Below, piece by piece: positions 49,457-58,850 of a stretch of 64,000 nt of DNA. Under the pieces are notes generated by a model, which saw only the letters and a program-made list of their open reading frames with translations, did no database searches and was not told the origin of the DNA. A program made the position numbers and the translations under genes. Position 1 is the stretch's first letter. Each line of letters starts with the position of its first letter. This DNA is from Agelas oroides. Lineage: Eukaryota; Porifera; Demospongiae; Agelasida; Agelasidae. The stretch is from NCBI GenBank assembly GCA_949130485.1, contig OX422198.1:2623262-2687261 (forward strand), given 5' to 3'.

Positions 49457-50002
49457 CCTGAAATTCGGTGTACTGTCGTTGCTATATTATTTTTGAGCAT
49501 GCGCAGATGTATAAGATAGGTGGACCAATCAGGTGGGTCATATAACAGTTATAGCACGGGTTGCCATGCGCCAGGGATTTATGGCAACGTAAACAAATTA
49601 ACCTTGTCCTCGGGCTTCGCCCTCGGACTCGGTTCGTTTACGGGAGGCTGTCTTTTCACCCAATCCCATGTGGTACCGCCCTAATTGGTCATGTGACTTC
49701 CGGTGCAACTTAAACGGCCTGCATGCAGTACAGTGAAGTCGGGCGAGTCACTAGCGCTCTTGTCAGTTGCCTACGTCAGTCTCGCTGTGGACCTACGCTA
49801 GACTCTTGCAGCATGGAAGTAGCTAGATGACTTCTTTCAGCGTTAGTACATGACGTTATGATTATGTTCTTTACTGAAGTCGCCTGCCTTACTTGTTAGT
49901 TTTACTGTAAGTTGTTCAGCTGAAATTCAACCATGCAAGTTGATGCAAAACAGAACTGATTGTAAAATTTGACCATGAATACTTACAAAAAATAACATCC
50001 TC

Positions 50003-50080
50003 ATACCCAGGCCTTCTAATCATGCGCTAGTTTCTTGCAGTATGCCTGACAAGCACTGGAGTAAGAAGGACTGAGGCTAA
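50003..50080. mobile_element. TAGCCTCGTTCCCAGG foldback family member (diverged)
   Basis: CCTCATACCCAGGCCTTCT at the left and AGAAGGACTGAGGCTA at the right. Confidence 0.5.
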
Positions 50081-50254
50081 CAAAAATTGACTAGGTACAA
50101 AAATGACTACATACAACACGACAGCATTGAGTTCTTGCATGTAAGCATCATATATTAGGTCTTCATGTGGGAGGATACGACAGGCAGATCTTGACTGAAG
50201 CTTCTACACTTCTCAATCTGCAAAGAGAAATATAGAAAAGTTCCCTATCAACTC

Positions 50255-50825
50255 CGTCTCATACCCAGACTATTTTTCGGCACGTGGAGGGAATAAAGTC
50301 TGGTCAATGGCCTATTCCATTTTTGATCCAAGCGCCATGATGGTGGCACTCCAATCACATCGCTTCATGCGAATGACGTCACGTACTGCAACTAATTTTA
50401 AGAAGGCTAGGCGGTTGAAGTGCTATCAGGAGACTAAGCCAGGCAGAACCAGAGAACGGACTAGCGAAGGAATGCCAGAACTTCTGTGAACGGCGGTGTG
50501 CGTTTCTGAGCTTGACAACTGGCAGTGTGAAGTTCCTGAGCTTTAAATGTTGATAAGATTGTCCTGGCTTTCTGACATTGACAGAGGCTTCAAGTTTTGT
50601 GAATCTCCGTTTCTTGGCGTTCGGAAGCTCCGAGAAGGATGATCCCTGCAACGAGCTGTCTCTTTTGAGTTCTTTCATAGCTTCAAGCTTTGTGTGACGT
50701 CACGTAATGCATTTTTAAAGACGTTGCGTCACCAATTTTTAAACCGCACGGAACAAAAACGGAATAGGCCGTTGACGACTATTTTTTCCCTCCCCGTGTG
50801 GAAAAATAGTCTGGGAACGAGACTA
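50255..50825. mobile_element. Foldback element, GTCTCATACCCAGAC subfamily
   Basis: GTCTCATACCCAGACTATTT, TGGCCTATTCC at the left, and GGAATAGGCC, AAAATAGTCTGGGAACGAGA at the right. It is related to the TAGCCTCG family by the final CTGGGAACGAGACTA. Nested in the 2.1-kb element. Confidence 0.65.
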
Positions 50826-51281
50826 ATCAACGCATGGACACTTAGGACACCTGTGCATAGGATTAAGTTATTCCAACTGGGTGGATGGATAATTAACCAA
50901 GGCTACTATTCGATGACTTTTCACTCAGAGCTTCAAATTGTGCGGCTGATATTTGAGGGCGGTGTCTCATCAATAGTCGACAGTATGCATGACGTCATGA
51001 GGAGAGGGAGAGGGGGGTCACAATGTCACAGTGATGTTACTTTGGGAAAAAATAGTTTGTAGATGCTCCCTTAGAAGGGCCTTATGCTAATTATGTTTAT
51101 GCTTCTGTCTGCATTTTACTTCTTACTTTCACTGGCTCTTACACTTTTAAAGCCACTTGTGTGATGTGATGAGGACAAAGACACACTTTAGCACAAAGGC
51201 ACACCACACCCAGTCACCCACTATCAGTGCTATGAAATCCTCCCTTTCCTTCTTGCCACACTCACAATCTAGAGCAGACAA

Positions 51282-51357
51282 AAGTGGCCAGATGTGGTAA
51301 GAAGTCTCTTGTATTCATACATGGCACAAGAGACTTCTTACCACGTCTAGCCACTTT
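51282..51357. repeat. Hairpin
   Basis: AAGTGGCCAGATGTGGTAAG and AAGTCTCTTGT pair with ACAAGAGACTT and CTTACCACGTCTAGCCACTT. Confidence 0.75.
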
Positions 51358-51965
51358 CAGGAGTCAATCCTTGTCCCCATCCCAGTATATCCAATAAGCT
51401 ACCCTCTCTCATTTATACTCAAGTAAAACATCACTAAATCTATAAGCTGCCTTACCTGTCGAGGAGAACACGCTGCTCCTGCCGTTCGCAAGCGCAGTGT
51501 CCGACACATTTGCCAAGTTGAAGTTCATCAATGACCTTTCGGCCTATCACGTGATCCGCATGGGATTGGGTGAAAAGACAGCCTACCGTTCGTTTACTGC
51601 CATAAATCCCTGGCCCCGTGCTATAACTATAACTTAAGATTGTTAGCTTTCTGGAAAGTTCAAGTTCTCATAAAAGATGATGAAGCAGGGCATAGTGATG
51701 TTAAAATTGATCCATGATGTCATATCATACATAGGGCCAGGCAAACTAGATTTATTGCTTCGCATCAGTCACTTACTAGATTTGCATACGGGCAGGCGGT
51801 CATTATTCATTATTCATTATTCATTACTGGCAAAGACTACTAGGGAAATGCAGTGCATTGTGGGGCGAGCGTGAGGGAGTTATATGGTGCAGTAGCGTTC
51901 CATATACACTACCTTTTCCCACTTGCATATATGTCTCATTCCCAGGACTTCCCCACCTCGCCTGT

Positions 51966-52235
51966 AGGAATATACTTGTTCGTATCAAGATGTTGAACCC
52001 TCATCCTTGCAACTCTTCAAGCTACCTCCAAATGTTTTGAGACCTTGTTGCATGCAGCATTTCACAGTAATGACACAGAGAGTGTACAACGAACCCAAGA
52101 TTAGCACAACACAAGTTATATTGCTCCACAAACACCGGGATACATTTGATATCTTATATAGCCTGTTCCCCAGGTGTTCTCCTCCTGAGTTGCAAGGATG
52201 AGGGTTCAACATCTTGATACGAACAAGTATATTCC
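51966..52235. mobile_element. Foldback element with about 50-bp arms
   Basis: GGAATATACTTGTTCGTATC and AAGATGTTGAACCCTCATCC at the left are inverted as GGATGAGGGTTCAACATCTT and GATACGAACAAGTATATTCC at the right. Interior about 170 bp. Confidence 0.8.
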
Positions 52236-53042
52236 GTTGTTTTCCTGTGTCTCCAACTTATTCACATCTTGGCATGCACTGTCTCCTCAATTCACGGTGT
52301 ATATAGTGCACGGATATTTGCCGAGACCATATACAGCTGTGCATGGGGTCAGAATTCTCTCAGGTATGGGTATAGAGTCAGGGTGGTGTAGACTATTGCC
52401 AGCCCTTTTCCAGAGCACAATTACTGGAGTTGTGGTATGGGGTTTAAGAAGCTCTTCTGTAGCTGTTGCTAACGAGGGTTGTTCGGTCAAGTCACACAGA
52501 CCTCTCTGGTTCGGGTCCTCAAGCTAATCACTCTGTCTTACACAGAACACTCCCGGTTGGCGGCAGTGTCACGCAGCACGTTAATAATCAGCTTCCGTCT
52601 TGCTAGTCGTGCCTCCTTTCCTCGCCTTTTTCAAGTCCCTGTTACGTTGGTTCCCACTGGCACTGTTCAGCCTTTCTGTCCTGCTAGTCTTATCCCTTGA
52701 GCAACAGTGGTTACATGAACTAACTTGCAATGTGGAAATATTGCATCGCGCACAAATGGGGCAGGATGTATATATACGGAATACGCACGTACCATATAAA
52801 CATATATATAAAAAATAAATAGACAATTTTCCGTTTTCACCACAAGAGTGGGGCTCGCTGCGCTCGCCCCAATAATACGCTCGGGAAATCTACGGCGCTA
52901 CGGCCATTAAAAGTGGGCGTGTCATTGCTTGGAAGGCGATAATGACAGTTGAGGCGGCAGGTCTCAGAGGATGCGGGCGCTGATGCGAAACAGTTTGCCT
53001 GGCCTAGTGGTTAAAATTAACCCATGGTCTAAAAATGTATTC
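52236..53042. other. No gene seen
   Basis: Only short frames. The sequence GTGGGGCTCGCTGCGCTCGCCC near 52851 is strongly self-complementary. Confidence 0.35.
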
Positions 53043-56000
53043 TCAGAGGTTCTGAAGCCATCTCTCAAAGTCTTTAGTTGACTGGTGGTCATGTTTCGCA
53101 AAGAACTTCTCCAGTCCAATGAAGCAAACTTCATCTGGGTCAGTTTCACCACAGGTACATCGCGTTAGTCGTCTCTCAGCTGTAAAGATGTACAAAAAGG
53201 CACGAGTCATGTTTATGTGGTTTTGATGTTCATCACCAGTCAACATTTATCCTTAGAATCATTCCTAGGCCTTCCTGTTTTTGATCTTCTGTTTGCGTTA
53301 ATACACATAAGTGGAAGAGCATTATTATTGTAAACGTCTGAACACAAAATTTAATGGAATAATAAAACGGGGAGGCCTGGAAATGAGGCTAGTTTATCCT
53401 CAAGTTCCTGAATTCAGTGTTACCAAAATGAAACTGCAAATCGTCTAGAAATTAAAATTGTTAATTCACACTATTTTATTGCTTTCAAACACTAATCTGC
53501 TATATCATAGTATTTGCAGTCTGAAAGTTGGCAGGGTAAAGTATGAAACCATGCATCTGCTGAACTATCTTTGTAAAATTATTGGAGGCCAACTGAGTAT
53601 CCTTGAACATTGAACAAGAACTAAAGAAATACTACAGTGTGATGAAACGTAAAACTGACCTTCACTCTCCATTAATTTAGCATCCAGATCTCCTAGCCCC
53701 TCCTCCTCCTCCTCCTCCTCCTCCTCCTCCTCCTCCTCCTCCTCCTCCTCCTCCATCTCCACAGAGGATAATGGTGCAGAAGAGGTGGCTGCAGTATTCA
53801 CAACAGGTGAAGTAGATATCAATTGAGCTGCTTGTTGTAGAGCACTATCAAGAAGATTCAATACAGCTGGTGATTTCAGGTCAAAACTTTTGAGCCGTTC
53901 TAGTAACTCAATGCCTGTGTCCGATGTTTCATCTGTCACAGCTGATGAGAAGAATCTTGTCAATAGTGTCTGTGATCCTGGGCTAAGTGACACTGCTTTA
54001 CTGCTAGAACTGTGAATGCTTGGAGGTAGCTTTCGCTTTACTCCCAACTTGGATAAACCACTGCCGTAAAACAGGTCCAAATCATCAGAGGAAGCCAGCT
54101 TGGGCAAAGGATGATTTTCCATTCCAGTAGAGTTGGTTTCTACTCTTTGAACAGATCTTGGGTCAGTGTTCTCTGCCATCTTCTCTACTTGTGCTGTAGT
54201 TTTTGTACCATCTTCATGCTCTGTTTCCACTAACAACTTTGAAGAGTCTATAGTACTATTTGTGAAGTGTACCTGTGCCATACATTCGTCAGTATGTTGT
54301 TGGAGAGAAGCACATGGGTTCACTAGGTTTGACGGACACACTTCCTCTTCATACATACTGTCATCACATTCCTCCAGTACTTCTGCCACCTTCCTTGAGA
54401 TTACGGTGTGTTCAGGTGGTGAATTTGTCTGAGCTTCTAAATTTGATGTTTGATTGTCAGATTGTACAGTAGGTATTGAATTGGCGGGCTTGTGTTTTGA
54501 CGGTGATGTACTCCCCTGGGTCTGTTTCTGAGGGTTTTACTGTTCGGAGGAGTTAACGAATGGCGCTTTCGTAAGGCAGGTCGGTTAATAATGGGATATG
54601 GGTGTGGCACATGGTCATGTGCTCTCATACAGAGAATCCTTTGTATACATTCAGGAACCTCATAGCTGGACTGTAGGAAAGAAGAATATCAGAACTACCT
54701 GTACATGCATCTTGTTCTCCCAGGTCTTTTCCAGGGGATGCGGCTCCTTCACTATTAGGCACTAGAGGAGGCCTCTGATGTTATTAATGAAGTAAGACCT
54801 GCTATAATTATTATATTAGTCTTCCATAACTGCAGTTTTTGTTGTAATGGACAAAAGGTACACACACAGAATAACACACACAGGCCATCATGTATACTTA
54901 CTTCAATATATGTTTGACAGGGAAAGGTGCTACCCTCATTCACAGACTCACATGTGTGGGCCTGGGAACGAGGCTGGGAAAGGAAAGTTTCAGTGGATTA
55001 CAAGGTTGTTGTCCCCAAGTCAAGGTACAGCAATCTCTAAAATAAAAATTCCTTTGGTAATACCGTAATTTCTTGAAAATACGCCCATGGGCAATGAACT
55101 AAAGTGGCTCCTAAAAGAGGGGGGTGGGCATACTTTCGAGAGTTTTGATGTTTCTCTTGAAAATACACCCACCTCACATGCAGTTAGTCTACCCCCTATT
55201 CATGTAAACATGCAGTGATTCTGCAATGCCTCTTTTGTCATGCACCTGCTTATAGATGCAACAACAGCAAATGGTATCTGCCTTCATTTGTTAGTCCCTC
55301 CTCTTGCTTAGTTTTGCTTCTTCCATGCTTCTTGTGTACTGTGGAATAAATAGGTGGGCGTACTTTAGAGAGAAAAGCACCCCTTGCAACAACTTCACTC
55401 AAAAAGGGGCGTGAGCTTGTTTTGGAGGGTGGGGCTATTTTAGGAGATTATGGCACACAAGAGCACATAAGAACGGGCGGCTAGAGTAAGAGTGCGTAAC
55501 TCCGTAAGGTTTGAAACCGGTCGGAATTTATCGCCAGTACTACAAATAGTAACACATACTGGGCATGCTGCATAGACATAAGGCATTGTTGCTAAGCACG
55601 TGACTGGGTGTTCCATTTCAATAATTTTGACCGGACTACGGGCTTCTATTGGAGTTACACGCTCTTACTCTAGCCGCCCGTTCTCATGCACTCTTGGGTA
55701 CATTATTGTATGGATACTGTTACTACTTGAATGTTGTTCTTTGGCCTGTATATCATTATGGTAATACAGTATGCTATTGCGTCTGTTAGGTAAACATCAC
55801 TACTGCACTAACTGATGGTGTTGGGTCCAGGAGCTTATCAAAGATGCTCATGTTGGCCCTGGAAAGGGTGATGGAGTTATGGTCCCCTGTAAAGTGTCTC
55901 ACAATTGGTCGCACACGCCGAGGCCTCACTGATGTAACAAACTGCCATAGTTCACTGAATGAACAGTGGTCAGAGTAGGGGACAACCTTCATGGTGGAGA

Positions 56001-57439
56001 ACAAACACATTATACAATCAAATTGGGTACAGTCAATATAAAAAGGAGAAAGCAGCTTTGCGAACTAAGGGTCTGGGTCTAATTCAATATAGATCTCATA
56101 ACTGCCCTCTTAGGCAATTGACACACTGGAATGATGCTCATATCTCTGTCATACTATAACTGCTCACAGTTAGCCTCGCTCCCAGGCCTCCCCCATTTAT
56201 GTTCATTGGTTTGCGTTTAGTATAATACACGGAAGCGGAGTGTATTATACTAAACGCAAACCAAAGAACAAAACGGGGGAGGCCTGGGAACGAGGCTAGC
56301 TCACAGTAACAATTTTTCATGAATGAGAAGACAGCTGTACAAAGATGAGATGCTGCTATCCTCAGCTCGACACCTGACTGCTTTTCATTGCATGAGATAC
56401 ATAGCAGTCCCCATCTCATAATCACTTCAGTGTAGCTGATGAGGCCTGGTATTGGGTGAACCTTTTCCTTTATTTTTAACAGATTTACCTCTAGGCATTT
56501 TCTTACATGTGCATATACAAGAACATGTGGTTCGAGCCAAAGTTTTCCCTACACATTGGGTGCCAGGCTCAGTCCAATACCATTACACGAAACCAGTGAT
56601 ATATTCAGGTTCACTACTGCTGTAGTGTCTCAACCTACTGTGGTGAATCGCCCAGCTGGAGGGCACGGTGCTCCTGAGCCAATATAGAGGCAGGTGGGAA
56701 GAAGAATCTGCACAAGGTCATCGGAATCCAACCCCACAGGCCTGCAGCACCACACCATGCAGAAGGATGGAGAGGATCAACACACATGTACAAGAAGAGA
56801 GTGAAATATTGTACTGTAAATGTGCACATCATTTGTCACTTGAGTAGGTTCTAACATAAAACTAATGGTCTAGTCTTGTTAGTTTTCATGGGGCATGACT
56901 TCAGTTCAGGAGGGCAAGAGTCAGGGTCTGCATTCAGTGCACCTCTGTGCAAAATACAGGCAACAAAGCACTACACTGAGTCCTTACTATCAGTGTGGAA
57001 AGATTAAAGGTATTTCTCTCAACGTCCGCTGTACAGCTGCCTCTTGATCACACATTTGTCCTTGGAAGTAGAACCCTTTGACATTTGTAAACCATCTACT
57101 GTACAGTAACCATCAATGATCCACATAAAGATAATTTTCTGACTGTGTGGTCTTTTACTTAGCACACAAAGGCCCACGAGTGAGACTACACTTACCATAT
57201 ATAGCCTAACTTGTAGTGAACCAGTAGTACATAGTATATGTAGACCAATACCATTCTGTCTAGTGCAGAAATTGCCCTTGTGCTTATATCTCTTTAGCAA
57301 CCAGGTGAAAAGGATAGACTCGCACAGCACAAGACTTCATATCAGTTTTGAACACATTTGGTTGCTCCAGAAGTTTAAGCATGTCGTATCTCTCCTGTGA
57401 CACGCCCACCCAGCACTCCAGAGTGGTAGCAATGTGGAC
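53043..57439 (-). CDS. SNM1B/Apollo-like (DCLRE1B) DNA-repair nuclease, partial, with acidic C-terminal extension
   Basis: Minus-strand exons 57302-57439, 55814-55986, 53660-54670 and 53043-53179 are supported by splice sites. The first contains ATTLECWVGVSQERYDMLKL, matching the beta-CASP segment; the second contains VVPYSDHCSFSELWQFVTSV, RPRRVRPIV, the hallmark SNM1 box (V/IPYS-D/E-HSS) that carries a conserved His. SNM1 proteins are metallo-beta-lactamase/beta-CASP 5'-3' exonucleases; Apollo acts at telomeres and in crosslink repair. Phases of the last three exons match. The third exon encodes a disordered Ser/Glu-rich tail with a poly-Glu run and needs one indel near 54530 to stay in frame; the last has TRCTCGETDPDEVCFIGLEK. 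The N-terminal metal-binding exons (HxHxDH) and the exon between 57302 and 55986 were not found. Confidence 0.62.
53253..53392. mobile_element. TAGCCTCGTTCCCAGG foldback family member (in intron)
   Basis: ATCATTCCTAGGCCTTCC at the left and GGAGGCCTGGAAATGAGGCT at the right, in the intron between the last two exons of the SNM1-like gene. Confidence 0.65.
53701..53753. repeat. (TCC)n tract encoding poly-glutamate on the minus strand
   Basis: About 17-18 uninterrupted CTC/TCC triplets, read on the minus strand as GAG codons within the tail exon of the SNM1-like gene. Length is likely to vary between alleles. Confidence 0.9.
55062..55454. mobile_element. MITE-like element (ACCGTAATTTC end)
   Basis: Left TACCGTAATTTCTTGAAAAT followed by ACGCCC; right GGGGCTATTTTAGGAGATTA then TGGC. 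Inner segments GGGTGGGCATACTTTCGAGA and GGTGGGCGTACTTTAGAGAG are direct repeats of each other. Short, imperfect terminal inverted repeats. Confidence 0.5.
55457..55696. mobile_element. 240-bp foldback element with about 45-bp arms
   Basis: CAAGAGCACATAAGAACGGG and CGGCTAGAGTAAGAG at the left, inverted as CTCTTACTCTAGCCGCCCGT and TCTCATGCACTCTTG at the right. It lies in an intron of the SNM1-like gene. Confidence 0.85.
56171..56298. mobile_element. TAGCCTCGTTCCCAGG foldback family member (near-perfect hairpin)
   Basis: TAGCCTCGCTCCCAGGCCTC at the left and GAGGCCTGGGAACGAGGCTA at the right; inner arms TTGGTTTGCGTTTAGTATAA and TTATACTAAACGCAAACCAA around GTGTATTATAC. The arm identity is close to complete, so this copy is young. 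Confidence 0.85.
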
Positions 57440-57677
57440 CTGATAGGGTATGCATAAATACCTGCATTTACATGGTATAAAAAGCTAATGCATCCCTGAA
57501 TGAAGCTGTAACGAAGGTGTGTATGAGGGAAACATGAACAAGAAAAGCCAAATTTTAGTAAACAAAACTCTCTTCATAGATTATAGATCTCTGTAGGTCT
57601 ATTATCTATGCTCTCATCAACATAGCTTTGCAAACTATGTATATAGCAAGATCTGCTTGCCCCACAACTGTGAATTT

Positions 57678-58167
57678 TTTCTTCAATAGATGACAGATCA
57701 GTTAATGTTTGGCTGACTAGCACTACTTTCTTCAATAGATGACAGATCAGTTAATGTTTGGCTGACTAGCACTACTTTCTTCAATAGATGACAGATCAGT
57801 TAATGTTTGGCTGACTAGCACTACTTTCTTCAATAGATGACAGATCAGTTAATGTTTGGCTGACTAGCACTACTTTCTTCAATAGATGACAGATTAGTTA
57901 ATGTTTGGCTGACTAGCACTACTTTCTTCAATAGATGACAGATTAGTTAATGTTTGGCTGACTAGCACTACTTTCTTCAATAGATGACAGATCAGTTAAT
58001 GTTTGGCTGACTAGCACTACTTTCTTCAATAGATGACAGATCAGTTAATGTTTGGCTGACTAGCACTACTTTCTTCAATAGATGACAGATCAGTTAATGT
58101 TTGGCTGACTAGCACTACTTTCTTCAATAGATGACAGATCAGTTAATGTTTGGCTGACTAGCACTAC
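57678..58167. repeat. 49-bp minisatellite, ten units
   Basis: Ten consecutive units TTTCTTCAATAGATGACAGA/TCAGTTAATGTTTGGCTGAC/TAGCACTAC. Units 5 and 6 share one change (AGATTAGTT instead of AGATCAGTT); the others are identical, so the array was homogenised recently. Each unit holds a 3-frame stop, so it is not coding. It lies between two convergent/divergent gene ends. Confidence 0.95.
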
Positions 58168-58278
58168 TTTCTCAGCTGGTACAGGTGAATACAATATCAA
58201 TTCCTGAGCATGGCATGAACAAATACATGCACTCAGATACTATTACATGCAACAGCTCAAGGCAGAGTCCTCCTGAGT

Positions 58279-58592
58279 TTGATTCCTAGTAGGTGCCGAC
58301 CTTTCACTGTTCTCTTGTTCGCCTCCATTGTGAGGACAGAGATGCATGTGCGTGTGTTAACATGCAACTGGTGCAGCCGTGATGTCGCTTATATTCCACT
58401 TATAATAATGACACATTGGTTGTCAGCAACCTATGTTGCAACCAACCAATCAATTAGAACATAGTGGGGGGTTGTAGTCCAAAGTTGCCAACACCTGAAG
58501 AAGACCACATTGGTCGAAATGTTGTGTACAACAAAATTCTGAAATTTTGCCCCGAGATATCTGCAGCAAGTTTGGACTACAACTCCCTACTG
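58279..58592 (+). mobile_element. Penelope-like element 3'-end fragment with hammerhead-like core
   Basis: CACCTGAAGAAGACCACATT then GGTCGAAATGTTGTG (58493-58527) is the CTGAAGA...CGAAA pattern typical of the 3' ends of Penelope-like retroelements. GTTGTAGTCCAAAGTTGCC (58471-58489) and GCAAGTTTGGACTACAAC (58566-58583) form a long stem around it. Only this end is present; no RT or GIY-YIG frame is seen nearby. Confidence 0.55.
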
Positions 58593-58850
58593 CTTATTAA
58601 ACAATAGTCCAGGACTAACAATGCCAACGGCAACAAATGAGTGATATTTTTTTCCAGTATAGCTTGGTATTATGGTGATAATGAATCATACAAACCTTTG
58701 ATTTCATTGCACGTTCAGACGCACACACGTGACTTGTAGTACCTGATATGGATTCTCGCGTGACTTGTAGTAAAAAAAAAGGCTTTTTATAAACTGCATG
58801 CAGCTGCAAGGCTTCCCCATTCACTCTATACATTAGCGTGAGTTAGACGT

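Larger units (their letters stand above)
49546..51635. mobile_element. 2.1-kb element with about 90-bp terminal inverted repeats
   Basis: Left GTTATAGCACGGG, CCAGGGATTTATGGCA and AGGCTGTCTTTTCACCCAAT pair with right ATTGGGTGAAAAGACAGCCT, TGCCATAAATCCCTGG and CCCGTGCTATAACTATAAC. The left arm has an extra segment with CTCGGGCTTCGCCCTCGG. The interior carries nested foldback elements and no transposase. Confidence 0.75.

Noticed and set aside
56635-57330. Minus-strand frames between the two SNM1-like exons as the missing exon
   Set aside because: None contains the expected W-N...H-P-T-I-A/ILPTG pattern or suitable splice phases; a stretch CDQEAAVQRTLREI near 57020 looked like an earlier SNM1 segment but is in the wrong place.
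57678-58167. A CRISPR-like array
   Set aside because: The 49-bp units are contiguous, without unique spacers, and the context is an animal genome.
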